Shown in pieces: positions 1-20,257 of a DNA stretch of 29,740 bases. Each line of letters begins with the position of its first letter. Positions within the stretch are counted from its first letter, which is position 1. Location of the stretch: positions 1 through 29,740 of the forward strand of contig JABVXU010000634.1 in assembly GCA_013365365.1 (NCBI GenBank), written 5' to 3'. The position numbers and the translations under genes were made by a program. Under the pieces are notes generated by a model. The model ran no database searches. It saw nothing but the letters and a program-made list of their open reading frames with translations, and was not told where the DNA came from. This stretch comes from Cruorifilaria tuberocauda. Taxonomy: Eukaryota > Nematoda > Chromadorea > Rhabditida > Onchocercidae.

Positions 1-98
1 TAAAATTAAAGTCGATTACACAGAATGTTTTAATGGAGTGAAGGAGTTTATAACATAAGAACATTCGTTGTCGCAACAGGTGGCGAATTAGAGAAGAG

Positions 99-143
99 CC
101 AATGAACGATGGTATAAATATTGCCATCGAAGTCCGATTCAGC
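99..143 (+). promoter_or_regulatory. TATA-type core promoter candidate
   Basis: CCAAT at 99-103, TATAAATA at 113-120 and an initiator-like TTCAGC at 138-143 sit in the usual order, with 28 bases from the start of the TATA box to the A of the initiator. The first downstream ATG (211) opens only 12 codons. No gene that it would drive could be identified, so this may be coincidence in A+T-rich DNA. Confidence 0.25.
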
Positions 144-1887
144 AAGCGAAGCACGATAGTACACACATTTCTGCTTCGGTCATTCTTGTAAACTAAGGAT
201 TCATAGGCAAATGGAGTTATTCTCGCGTAAAGAGAATAAAGCAATGTAGACGACTGCCTCGCCGCAGAAAACTGATTTCCCGATTCGGCAATTCGGCTTT
301 AATCCTACTGCTCTACGTGGGTGGAAGAAGGGGGATTTGTAAGCAAATGCTTTTCACTTGTATAAATTAAAGTGGAAAAGAGCGGATGTAGTTACAGCGT
401 AAATGAATTATCGAAAATGTTTAAGATGGGATCGAGTTCCCGCAATTCATTACATTTATATTTGTACTGATATCGCTTTCCGCTGTATTACTAATCATTT
501 TCTTGTGTCTTTGGTATCTGCTGACTTTTTTTCGAGTTAAATAATCCCCAGAGATTTTAAGTCATCATATTCTAGAGAAGCCTGTAAATGAATGATAGGA
601 TATCATTCATGGCAAACTAAGAAATAGGTGACATTACTGAAAGAGGAGGGAAATATCGGTGTTTTGTCATAGATGGCACAAACTCTTGTATGAATTCTTG
701 ATGGCAGGTTGCTGCTCTTCAAGTAACAAATGCAAAAGCGCTTTATGTCATGTCGTTAGCCACCTACTTTGAGGTATGTTTCCGATTCTCCACATTGAGA
801 CAAAAGTGAAATAATTGAAGTAAAACCATGCATGTCGGGAAGGACTTCCATATATGCTATTGTTTCTTCTAGTCTCAACTGCAATCTTTGTTTCTATCCC
901 TCCAGACTCCGTTCGGAGAAATTATCAATTCTCTGAGTTTTTTATTGTTACGAAATACACTTGTTCATATTTTCAATTTAATTTCAACAAAAATCCTATT
1001 TTTGTATTAACATTTGAAGAACTTGATATCTTTATGAGAAAATTTACATGCAAAATGAGGGTTTTACCTGATTATCTCAGAATAAAGTCCTTGAAGCATT
1101 GAAGCAACAGGAAAGAAGCAGATGGGTGTTTTCAATAACTTCTCAATTTTCCATCATAATTTAAAGCATAAATTAATATAAAGAATTTCAAATCCAATCC
1201 TAGTCTTCGATCTTTACATAGGAAAATAATTCTTTCCTCAGTCCTCTCTTTTTGGATCTTGAAAAAGTTTTGAGTATTTGAAATCTTTCAGAGCTAAATC
1301 AGAAAAACCGTTTTGCATCATAACAGTTGCAGTGATGTTACGTCGACAGTTATCTCCAGGCTACACTTTGGTTTATCATGTAATCGACTTGCTATCCATA
1401 TAATTTTGGCTTTCAATAGCTTCCATACTCTGTCTTCCTGTTGTCTTCACTGATAAGTGTTGAAAAATAACAAACCTCATCAACTGATCAATGCGACAAG
1501 TTGGCAGATTGTCTTGTAGCGAATTGCAATTATGCATGGCCGCTCCTTTACCGAAAATGATGATTTCTACTGTTTGGATCATTTCCGACACGCTCGGTTT
1601 ACCTATATTGTTAGAAGTCACGCATACAATATTAGTTTGCTACGCTTTTTTTCGTGAACGGATTCTTGAAGTGGAACTGTTTTGTTTGAGAATTGCAAAG
1701 CAATACTTGTTGCTGAAGTGTCATAACGATTAACTTAAATATTCAAAAAAAGGGACTGTATATAGTTTCATTAATAATCTCTAAGTCTGTCTAAATTTAA
1801 ACACTTAAAAATTGGGATTTTTTTTCTCAGGATGACGAGAAAACTTTATCACACATGTAGTTGGTTGCACACATGTGTTTTTTTGTA

Positions 1888-1908
1888 ATCATATCATTGT
1901 TATTACCA
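1888..1908 (+). repeat. 21-base direct repeat, copy 1
   Basis: An exact 21-base match to positions 2400-2420 (begins ATCATATCATT, ends GTTATTACCA). The flanks differ on both sides. The copies are 512 bases apart in the same orientation. Confidence 0.9.
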
Positions 1909-2399
1909 TTCGCCCTACATGTACGGCGATTATGGTACTTTATACGTTAACAGTTTGTCAATCGCACCAACAATAGAAAGACAAATACTAGAAATGTGGG
2001 AACTGTGAATCAGCTCCAAGCGATAATTTATAATGCATCAACTGATTGCTTATCATTTTTTTGAAGCGATTCATCAGTTCATTTTAATGTTTATGAATTT
2101 TCTAAACTTTCTTGCGCAAAGATATATTTTAGAAAATTCCGTCTGATGCCTCGCCATTCTTCTCCAGAAGTTACGTCTGTCTGAGATGCCATTAAACTGA
2201 GTCGATAATTTGCGGAAAACGCTCATTTAGCTGAGCAATATGAGAAGCATTTTAAATCGGATCAATCGCACTTCGAATCCAGCATTACCATTCAGTCAGT
2301 CTTTCGTCCATGCAATTTAACTCCTTTATTTGTATCCAAAGAAAGACAGATGATCTAAAATTCTGGAAGAGGAATTCTAAATAGACATGTTGAATCGTT

Positions 2400-2420
2400 A
2401 TCATATCATTGTTATTACCA
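2400..2420 (+). repeat. 21-base direct repeat, copy 2
   Basis: Exact partner of positions 1888-1908. No terminal inverted repeats or coding sequence between the copies mark a known mobile element. Confidence 0.9.
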
Positions 2421-5400
2421 GGATGAACATTTATTTAGTTTAAAAAATTTTGATGAGATAACTGCAACACAAAAAAGTTTTCAGTGTTATTTATATCTGC
2501 GACCAAATTTTATTGTGTGAAAATTACATTTTGTTAAATGCGAAGAATGAACACTTTTGAGCATTTCTCCACATTATGCACAAAAATCCAAATTTAGTTG
2601 CTAAAAGGGAAGCTCAGAAAAGACCATTGATTGGTTGTTGCTTTGGCCGATCAGAATTCAATTTTAATTTTCATAATTGTGTATAAATTGCGAAATTTAA
2701 CGATAACCGTAAAGTACCATGAACTTTCGTTATTAGCAATACTATAAGACGACCTAAATTTAATAAAGTTTCTGTCAGAATAAAGAAAAGTGAAGAGTTA
2801 GTGAGAATAGCATACATGGCGCAGAGCGTGATATTACAGTTCCGGTGCTTTTAGCTTGCTTCGTCATTTGAGGATGAAAATATGAGACGATACTCCGCCT
2901 TCCAGTTACAACCATCCCATACCAAGGAGCATGTGAAGCGTTTCAGAAGGAGGAAGGCAGATATGGAATTGAATCGAATTCTTTCAAATTTCGAATCATC
3001 TTTCCCACCATTTTAACAGATGTTATTTACTTGTTAATGGGCTCCGAAGTATTCTTCAACGGACTTCTACTGTTAGTTTTCGGAAATCGCTTAAATTCAA
3101 TTCAGTCATCAGGTTACATTTCAGATCGTTTGGTAAACAACTTGATGATTTCTTACTTCATGTCGATAACCCCTGTAATCAATAGCGATCATCGAAGCAT
3201 TATTGGAGTGACATGAGTAAAATATTCTAGGAGAAATCGAAATAAATGTGACAGTGCAAGGAAGAAAATGTTGCTTTTAATTTGTGATCAGCACGTCGCT
3301 TTTCTTATATTTGATGGCAGCTAATATAGTTTAAATTGCTTTGATTAAGAAAACAGTTCGCATTCATTATCACAATTTTTCATAATTAAATTCAAGGATG
3401 TTCTTCTGAATCAATACCACAGAACTACCTCCCTCATCTCTTGTCACTTAAAAGCAGGATCAATTTCGAAATCAAATTATCGGAGAAATTGTAAGAAAAA
3501 AAAAGATATTAGGACAAAGTAATCGTAGTGTTTGAATTAATTGACTCAGATTGTAAGATTGCTTTGGTTTGCGCATAATTTAACTTTTATTTAGTATTAA
3601 TGTCATTTTTGAGGATAGAGTCTATGATGTTTCTTTCAAGGTTCCATTTTTACAGTTTTAAATTGAAATTTCCTCATTGGACAGGAATTAGAGTTGTACC
3701 AAGGTTAAATCACGGAACTATTATGTTGCCAAATTCTGAATGTTGAAGAAAGCCTATCATTGCTAACTTCTGTTTGCATTTTTAATTTATTGATAAAAAC
3801 CATCAGCATAACGACTGGAGGCTTAGCAAATGGGCAAAATGTGATAGAATAATTAAAAGCTAGAAAATGACTACTGCGAGAGTATCACTGAGACAGACTG
3901 CCAAGAAAGTGTTCCGAAAATCAGGACATGGGCAGAAGCAAGAATAACTTCAATTTGAAGGATTTTAACTGTAATGAATGTTTGGTTGTTTTGGTCTGAT
4001 GATTGAAGTTCGAGAAATGCTTTAATAAAAATGTGATTCCTGTTATTTTCAATTGTGTTCATGTTTTACTTTCTTGCTATTTTTTACGTTGTGTACAATC
4101 AACGCCATGTATGTATTTCAAATGTCCAGTATTGACGCACTTTTCCTAATAACCTGTCTAAGTAGTAAGTTTAAGTCCGATCTCAACTTCACAAAGTATT
4201 CCAAGATTCAAATTTGGAAAGTAACGCCGCAGAGGCACTTCATTTTAATGGCTCGGAAAAAGCATCGCTCGATTGCATATTCACTCTTTTTGCTTTTCAT
4301 TTGCAATTCGCAGTTTGAATTTATCGCTAAATTCACTGATTTACACAATGTTCGACAAAAGACTGCTAAAAGTATTTAGCTATATAAATCTTAAATTAAA
4401 GGAGACTGTACTAAAAAGAATCTTGAATCACATACCATATTAATCATATTTGAAGTTATTCATTCGTAAGTGCATCTTACGCTTCTTTCACGCTGATTTA
4501 AGACAGGAATAAATGTAATGACAGTTCTTTTTCAAATTACAGGAAAAAAGTCTGACAAGCGTTCAAACTGTAAATTATGAATCTGGGAATGAAAATGAGG
4601 GAGTAACACATTTGTTCAGACCGGAAATGTTTATCTGAACTCAAGGAAGAATACTGGTAATGTTTGATTGTAGCATTGAATGGAACGAATAAAATACAGG
4701 TGATAAGCAGGTTTGTAATCAGCAAGAATGATAAAACGTTTTGCTTCCTGAACGTAAAATGTTTCCCATCACTGATTTCTGCAATGTGCAGCCGACTGAC
4801 AAATAAATTCGTAAGCGATTTAACTGCTAATCATTTTCTTCCAGCTGATGACTCCCATTAAAAGCATTCTGCTGGAGGACTGAATGTTTCCAATAATGTT
4901 TTCCTTGGAGAATATATAAAATTCAATTATTGGAGCAAGTATTATAAAATAAGAGGAAATGATGTAATCTTGAAGAGTATGATGAAGTATTATCCACTAC
5001 GTAAAATATATCTGTAATGAAATGTGCCTTAAGTTTGAACTTGTATATCAAACTGGATAAGTTATCCCGCAAAATGTCCTGCTAATAATAGTAAAGAAGT
5101 GTAACAGCTTTTGGAAGCATTCGTTATACTGAAGAGACGGAAAATCCATCTTCACGTCCAACTTCTTTTAGCTTTGTAATGATGTGGAATAGCATATTTT
5201 AGATCACGTACATCAGAATTACAGTAACTTATCAGTCACTGTAATAAAGAAAGAATACAAATTTAGCAAAAATGAAAAGATATAAAAAATTAAGCTTCAC
5301 CTAAACAGATGTTTATCTTTTCCATCACACTGGTTCAGTCAAGAAAGAGTTCCTAATTATGGTCTTGTAGCAGTTCGATTAAAGTCCTTAATTCAAAACT

Positions 5401-6710
5401 GCTTACATGTTCATTCCGCTTCGTCTTTTTTATTCGAAATAGAACTATTACAGAATCAATCTGCCAGATTGACATGCTGAATTTTGTTTAAATTAATTTC
5501 CTCTGAGAAAATTGTTTTCTTTTCACTTTTCCTCTTTAATGATTCGATGACCAGTTATTCAAAATTCCTGTAATCAGCTCTGAAAATCTGTCCTACAAAT
5601 CTCTATATTGTACCTAATCATTTGATCCTTGACCCTTGGCAGGTCGATTTCAAACAGAACAAGATTTGTTGTTTAATATTTGCACCATTAATGAAAATAA
5701 CTTGATTAAGTGATTACCACGTAATTGATTCTGCTCTATCCTTTCTATTTGAAATAGAAAAGAGGAGTCTTCCCCCCAATACCCGGGAATTCTACTGATG
5801 TTCTCCCTTAAGTAGCACCACAGAAAACAGAAATGGAAACTCGATATATCGCTTGTACATGAATTCTTCACAACTTTCTGACTTCCATTAATATTATTTT
5901 TGGAGACGAGCTTGCGACCACATTTGAATATATTCGGATTTGTCGAGAAAGCGTCAGATAGCTGCTAGTTCGATATGGTTCAATTCCCATATGGGTCATT
6001 CGTCGAATTTCTTATGTTTCACCAAACATCCCTTTAAATATTCTACTCTATCGATCTGCAGTTTTCTTATAATTTTAACTTCCACAATTTACTCTTATTA
6101 TAGCCGATAGTTTCAGCACTTCAATCTGTGTTACATTTAGTATTGCAAACTGATAACTGTACACATGATCTCAATTTCACGAAACTAATATCAGCATGAT
6201 GTGATGTCAGTTTTTACTGAAACTGAATTCAATTTTTGTTCAGATTTGAAGTGGGAAACTTCGAATCCTGTGAATCTCAGGATGGTGGAAAGGTACATTA
6301 ATAGTGATGTTGTTTTATTGCATATAAACTTTATTGTTGCGAGTAAAATATCAGAGAAAATTTAAAGCTGCTTAAGGAAATGGGTGAGCACCGGTCCAAA
6401 AAGAGATGAAAATAGATGTAGTAGTAATGCATTAATTCTTATGTGCCCTACCAGTATCAAATTCCTCCCAAGAAAATAAAACGCATTGTGACGTTGTCAT
6501 CAGAACAGCGCCGTAAAAAACTAACTCTAGAACGAGGAGAACTGCACAAGATTCGTTTTGTTGAGCTGAATTTCTAAGTTCCTACAATTTAGTTCTTATC
6601 TTCAAAATTAATTTTACAGAGAGAAAAATCAATGTGAAAGAAGGTAATTATCATGCGTCAAAAAGTCAAAAGTGATAAAGGGAAACAACCAGTGTGATAA
6701 TGAAGTATGC

Positions 6711-6935
6711 ATGATGGAGAAGGAGGACCTAGGAGTACGATGGCGTCAAGAACTGTTTGACATACAATATTTGGACACGAATGGGATGAACGAAGAAATT
6801 TTTCGTACGCTGCTAAGACATATAAAAGCAAGTGAGCCAAATAAGCAATTTCATGAAAAAGCAATTCGAATTTCGCTGAAACAATCCATCTTCCGGCTTT
6901 ATGTTTCTGCTTTCAAAATGGACCAGAAGAAATAA
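6711..6935 (+). CDS. Small open frame upstream of unc-3, unidentified
   Basis: Seventy-four residues from the ATG at 6711. The product is charged and helix-like (MEKEDLGVRWRQELF, NEEIFRTLLRHIKA) with a basic end and no signal peptide or known motif. An AATAAA overlaps the stop codon. A minus-strand frame of similar length covers the same bases, so coding status is unresolved. It could also be part of the unc-3 upstream region. Confidence 0.18.
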   Translation: MMEKEDLGVRWRQELFDIQYLDTNGMNEEIFRTLLRHIKASEPNKQFHEKAIRISLKQSIFRLYVSAFKMDQKK

Positions 6936-7600
6936 ACATAAATATTAATTGACCGCAACAGTTCAGTGGTAAACAAACGGAACAAGTGGGTTGGATAAAG
7001 AAGAAGAAGGAGGGGTAAGAGGTGGAGAATTCCGGATAAGTTCAAAACGATCGGCTGGACAGGAAGAGGGATGATAGATGAGTGGAGAGCGCTTGCAACA
7101 CTACAGTATGAGAATGTCTATAGGCGTGAAATGAAGGAGAAGTGGGGATTGGTGAGGCGATAGGTGGAGCGATACTCTTGGGGAGTGATATTTGGAATCC
7201 GCAGGCCTGATTTCATATCAGCTTTTGATTTCCCCAGTGATTCAAGTCTTCTCCCAGCAGCACAACACGAAACCTCTCTTATCCAGCTCGAGTATTTCCT
7301 GTTGCAATTCTCCAATGTCAGTTTTCTTCTTCCGCAAAATTTAGATGGAAGTGACGAATTAGTTGATCCCGAGAGGCGTGGTTTTTTTGTCAACACCAAC
7401 CAATAGATAGGGAAACAAATTCACAGGCCCGGCTGATACGAACACACGCACACACGCACACACACACACGTACACACACATAGAGATGTGGATAGACACA
7501 AATATATGCACAGAATATCCAGGAATCAGGCAATAGAGAGGGGAGTTTTTCTGGTTGAATGTTTAAGCGATTTTCACGTTTTCCAAGCAACAGGCAGCGG
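6936..7600 (+). promoter_or_regulatory. unc-3 upstream region, probable promoter / 5' UTR
   Basis: The first part (about 6980-7170) is purine rich on the plus strand, with many GGA, GAA and GAG triplets; the CA tract follows. Open frames exist on both strands at 7118-7406, but they mirror each other, lack an ATG or conserved motif and look fortuitous. I found no TATA box at a useful distance and no canonical TCCCNNGGGA COE site. The role is inferred from position alone. Confidence 0.4.
7441..7481. repeat. (CA)n microsatellite upstream of unc-3
   Basis: An imperfect CA/GT dinucleotide tract of about 40 bases, broken by a few G and T bases. It lies about 190 bases before the unc-3 start codon, in what is probably promoter or 5' UTR sequence. 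It is likely length-polymorphic. Confidence 0.9.
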
Positions 7601-7672
7601 TAACGTCAGGTGAGCACGGTTGACAGGAGAGAATTTCAAGAGAGCAGTAAATGTTCTGTATCGAACGCCAGT

Positions 7673-16337
<8,665 letters not shown>

Positions 16338-16511
16338 TTGATCTAACCTGTGAAGTTAGTTATCTTAAATGGAATATTTATTTTATATTGATCTTTGTTT
16401 ACATCGATCTATTGCAATGAATCAAATAGAGATTCGAAGACTTCGGTCGAAGAAATGTTTGCCAATTCAATAATTACTTATTGTTTTGAATCGGTCGCAG
16501 GAAAAACCTGC

Positions 16512-16517
16512 AATAAA
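16512..16517 (+). terminator. Candidate poly(A) signal of unc-3
   Basis: AATAAA lies 175 bases after the unc-3 stop codon. It is the first canonical hexamer downstream of the stop that I see. Cleavage would fall around 16530; no transcript evidence is available. Confidence 0.5.
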
Positions 16518-16595
16518 AAAAGCATGGATATATTGAAAATTCATTAAATCGCCGGAAGTCTGTATAACTACCGCATTCCTGCGCTTTTTTCTCTT

Positions 16596-16696
16596 GATAT
16601 AAATGATATAAAAGACGATATATAAAAGATATGATATAGATGATATAAAAATGATATAAATATAAAAAGTTGATAGATGTAGTAAGATATAAAAAG
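16596..16696. repeat. Degenerate GATATAAA simple repeat
   Basis: About 100 bases made of variants of GATATAAA and GATGATATAAA. It starts about 80 bases past the unc-3 poly(A) signal. Two minus-strand open frames through it encode only a Tyr/Ile-rich repeat translation and are not genes. Confidence 0.85.
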
Positions 16697-16699
16697 TTA

Positions 16700-17580
16700 T
16701 TGTAGAAGTACACACTTTCGAAAGTTATCTGCAGTGATAAGGCCACACGTAGCTTTATTCTATTTCAAAAACGCCCATTGTCAAATTCGATTCTGTTGAT
16801 AACAATATGTGATAGAAGTGATACTGACAACATATTGACAAGAATATTATGACACCATGAATATCTGAGCTTGAAATATACAGAAGATGGAACTGAAATA
16901 GCGTCAAAAATTTGAAGGTAGAAGGAATTGAAATCTATCAGATCAAATTAAATCATATCCGACACCTTCATTTCAGGGCTGAAATTCTTTATCGTAGGAT
17001 TATAGTTCTTGTCACATACATTCGCGGAATAGAATCAAGGAGAGAACTAATTCTTAACTTTATAAGTATAATTTGGTATATTAATGGAAATTCTGGAAAA
17101 AGTTATGTTTGAACATTCAAATGATTTGATACTGAATTTCACTGCTACAATAAGATGCACGGATAAAGGAAATATTGTATAATGTTCGCATGAACTGCCA
17201 ATTAATTTAATATACTATCTGTAAAGGGCCTTTGTCTAGTTAGAATGCTGAGGCCGAGTTGCTTGGCTCCAATCTGATGTCATACCCTTTTGTGTTTCCT
17301 TTTTGTTTCAGCTTGTCTTTGACAGATTTTGATAGCAACACTGAGAAAATGAATCAATTTTACTTGTGAGAATTCTTTTTTATACGGAAAAAAATCTAAC
17401 AACTAAAATTTCGTTCATTATTTTGATTAAACAAAATTAATACACCTAGAAATGATAGGAAGTGACCAAATTTTCTGCATATAAAAAGAAGAGATAATAT
17501 TGAGCTTAGTAGATTTAGTCTGATAAGAAGGGATAAAGCCATTTAATAAGGTACTCTGAGATAAGCAGTGATACGATCAT
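16700..17580. other. Intergenic stretch downstream of unc-3
   Basis: No supported gene. A 66-codon plus-strand frame at 16912-17112 shows no recognisable feature. Confidence 0.5.
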
Positions 17581-17583
17581 CTA

Positions 17584-18802
17584 ATGGTTGTTAGTCCGTT
17601 GAGGAAGAAAATTAATCGAAAATGGAAGAGGTGTACATCGCGAATTACGGCGAGTAATTTCAATGCTGAAATAGAAGGCATAGGGCATAATCGAGTCATC
17701 GGTTCGATTTTTTTCATCTTCAGCTTTGTTTCGTTGTTTTTACCGATTGCGTGCCCAGTACATTCCAAGTCCGGATATTCGTAGTCAAGATTCAGGTGTC
17801 ATGATGTTATTGTGTCCATGTCACTTTTGCCAGAGATTGTAACTCAGCCGAATCGAATGAATTTGACCATGAAGCGCTTCTGATACAGATGCTTGTAGAG
17901 ATGCAAACAGAGAGTACGCAAACAAAATTTAGTGTTTAGTTCAAGTCTACCGTTAAAACGTCTCTCTGATCTCTGATATTAGCAACTTATGACTATATTA
18001 TTATTGTGTTAGAAATGAAAATTTTGAATTGCTTTACTCGATCATTGTATTTCTTGCTTGCCATTTTTGAACTTTTTCTTCAAGATTTTTATATGTACTT
18101 CGCCTCTTTGAAAGTATGTACTTCTCTTAGCTCAATATTAGTTCCGTAACTTGTTTGAGAGTTTTCAATTCAAGAAAAGGAGAGAACTGATGAAGGAAAG
18201 TTTATTTAGTCTTGGTAAAAAATCATAGAAGGAACATTCTTATGAGGTAATTGAAGAACACATAAAAGTTTAATTTCCGTATCTGCAAAATTCGGTTCCG
18301 GCACTGGTTAATTGTTTATCTTTTCATCAAAGCGGGTATTAAAAGACCTTTGCTTTTGTGATTCTTGCAGTTAAATGTGAATTTTTCCGGTCTACATAAC
18401 GAAATTAAAAGCAAGGGTTTTTATTGAGCAATAGTAACGATACGTTCTGTTTTGCAATGTACCAAAATGTTATTAGATATTCTTATTGTTATAGTAGTTA
18501 AATTAAAATGTATTTTCCTTGTATTATTATTGAAAAATATTTTATAAACAGTAAACAGTATCATGGCTGATAAGTTTGATTACGCGACTGCTCTACTGCA
18601 TTGAAGAGGTCGGTAAATTATTCACTGAGAAAAACTTGTCAAAACCAGAATTTAGACAATGACGGAAGAGGGATGAAGTTGACTGAGAGTATGCATTTAT
18701 CGGTATTCATTACACCATCTCTGCAGGTAAACTTCTTCGGCAGAAACAGAAACGATTTTCTTGGCTCATGTTCAGGAACTCACGCTTCAGAATAACCTTT
18801 GA
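17584..18802 (+). CDS. Tentative four-exon gene model, unidentified, ends at a suspicious TGA
   Basis: Possible exons 17584-17780, 17834-17913, 18559-18612 and 18744-18802 join in frame and give 129 residues with a TGA at 18800-18802. The first exon carries a hydrophobic segment (GSIFFIFSFVSLFLPIAC) near residues 41-58 that could be a signal anchor. Later parts are acidic and helix-like (FDHEALLIQMLVEMQTE, TIFLAHVQELTLQNNL). The same frame stays open after the TGA through an acidic, cysteine-containing stretch to about 18878 (MMDDVEVLCKCIKF), as if a stop interrupted a coding region. Splice sites were picked by eye to fit phase, so the agreement is weak evidence; alternative acceptors in other frames exist (for example 18727). 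It could be a lineage-specific gene, a pseudogene or chance. Confidence 0.2.
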
Positions 18803-19442
18803 GAAGATTTTTGTGAAGGAATGGATGAAAGTGAAATGATGGATGATGTGGAAGTATTGTGCAAATGCATCAAATTTGGTGACTGTCTTCCCGGTCGGCC
18901 TCGGCAACTCCTTCAGTCTATCTCCTTCTTACTTTCTACAGTGTCGGACGTGTTGTATCGCTCATTGAACCACAGCTACAATTTGCACTCCAGCTACAGA
19001 AGTTTTTCGATCAGTGCTGACTCATTTGTATCCATAGGATTGAATATTTCCCTAGCATTATTTTTCCGTCTAATTGAAATTTTGATTAATTGATAATTAA
19101 GATGAAAATATTAAACAGTGTGGTGAATGCTCCTTTGCTGCAAAACCAGTTTATACTTCTCAGTTCGCAGTACACCTCACCTCTCTGTTTATCATTTCCT
19201 CCAATCGAGACTGATGTCCCGTTGCTACGGCCTGTCTTCTACTGCTCGGTTACTCGTCTCATCTACCTGCTCTGCTTAATAATCACTTCTTTACTGTCTT
19301 TTTCCACCATTTTCCTTTTTCGAAAGTTTTTCTAATCTCTTCTGCACCTTTCCTTTGTATCGCCTTACATCTGTCTTGTTAAATATCAGTAGTTTCAAGA
19401 ATTCTGGGACATCATCCCATCTCTCGAATCATGTGGCAGTGA

Positions 19443-19706
19443 ATGATGGTCATGAAAACTGCAAATATCTTAGTGAGTATTCATTTCTTCGCTCTCTTCA
19501 AATTTCAACATAAAAGTTGAATTTAGCAACGAATGCTGAAATGTATCACAGTGTTGTTTGTTCCTTCGGTGCACGCCACCATGAATTTGATCGCACACTG
19601 CACGTCCATATCCTCCTGCATGCATCAGTGCCTCTCAGAAACTCCTTCGCAATCCGATCGCATCACGTGTGCAGTGGAAGAAGCTTTTTGGTCCTCATCG
19701 GTTTGA
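19443..19706 (+). CDS. Candidate small secreted cysteine-rich protein, 2 exons, unidentified
   Basis: Between unc-3 and the aminotransferase, a strong donor (TTA|GTGAGT, 19473) and an acceptor (TTTAG ending 19526) delimit a 54-base intron typical of nematodes. Joining 19443-19472 to 19527-19706 keeps frame from an ATG that directly follows an in-frame stop and gives 69 residues. The N terminus has basic residues and a hydrophobic run (ITVLFVPSVHA) resembling a signal peptide with a VHA cleavage site. Four cysteines follow (35, 41, 45, 58; C-x5-C-x3-C-x12-C), an even number that could form two disulfides. The block is richer in G+C than its surroundings. A competing reading of the same intron in another frame stays open to 19933 (no ATG in its first exon). 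I recognise no family; either frame, or a decayed gene, is possible. Confidence 0.3.
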
Positions 19707-20231
19707 ATTTCAAGCAAGCAGAAAGCTGTACTCTAAAACGGGAAGGGATAGCTGGAACGTTCTGTGTGAATTTCAACCCTCAGCTGATTGGATTCAGGAA
19801 TACTGGCTTGGCCAGCAAAAGCTGCATGCGTGACGATTTGTTCTATGAAGGAAAGCTGGGACAAATGAACTCGTCGCTCAGTGAGAACAGTCTGCTTGCC
19901 TATCTCCCTATTTCGTTACGATTTCTTTTTTAGTGATGGATAGAATTGGTTCTAAGCCGTAACAATCTCTTAAACACAATCCCTATCACCGAAAAATGGA
20001 GCAAAACATTAATAGAAATGTTAGAAATATTTATGGCAGCGATCAACAAGCGACGGTATTTTCGTAATTGTGGATCAATGAATTATTATTTTGCACTCTT
20101 CAAAACACCTATTCCAATCAAAACTTTCAAGATTTGAAACTTTTAAATCAAGCAGTTACGCCTATCATCTGACTCCTCATTTTGTCCTTGTTCATTGTAA
20201 ATAATGTAATACATAAACGGATTAGAAACTG

Positions 20232-20239
20232 CCTTTCAG
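20232..20239 (+). other. Splice acceptor just before the aminotransferase ATG, candidate SL trans-splice site
   Basis: CCTTTCAG ends at 20239, 18 bases before the ATG at 20258. Many nematode mRNAs receive a spliced leader at exactly such a place, giving a very short 5' UTR. The same acceptor would also fit a cis-spliced upstream exon. The site is seen; trans-splicing is an inference. Confidence 0.5.
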
Positions 20240-20257
20240 AATATAAGTGAAGAAAAA

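Larger units (their letters stand above)
250..6650. other. Intergenic stretch without a convincing gene
   Basis: A+T-rich sequence. Open frames are all about 110 codons or shorter, a length expected by chance at this composition, and none carries a motif I know. The longest (4053-4379 plus) starts at TTG; its first ATG leaves about 90 hydrophobic and basic residues. A small palindrome around 5971-5990 (ATATGG and CCATAT) surrounds a tRNA B-box-like word but no tRNA cloverleaf forms. Distal exons of a neighbouring gene could be missed here. Confidence 0.5.

Noticed and set aside
4053..4379. 108-codon plus-strand open frame
   Set aside because: It starts at TTG, has no motif, and a frame of this length is expected about once by chance at this base composition across six frames.
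5776..5790. CCCGGG site upstream of unc-3 as a COE site
   Set aside because: The half-sites abut with no spacer, whereas COE dimers need two bases between TCCC and GGGA; the distance to the gene is about 1.9 kb.
5960..6000. tRNA-like B box (GGTTCAATTCC)
   Set aside because: The word lies in a small palindrome; the T loop would be eight bases, and no acceptor stem, anticodon arm or good A box is present.
7118..7406. Mirror-image open frames on both strands just upstream of unc-3
   Set aside because: Neither has a recognisable domain; the plus-strand frame starts at a non-ATG codon, and the local composition explains both.
16467..16746. Two overlapping minus-strand open frames of 82 and 90 codons
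   Set aside because: They are translations of the GATATAAA simple repeat and show only Ile/Tyr-rich repetition.
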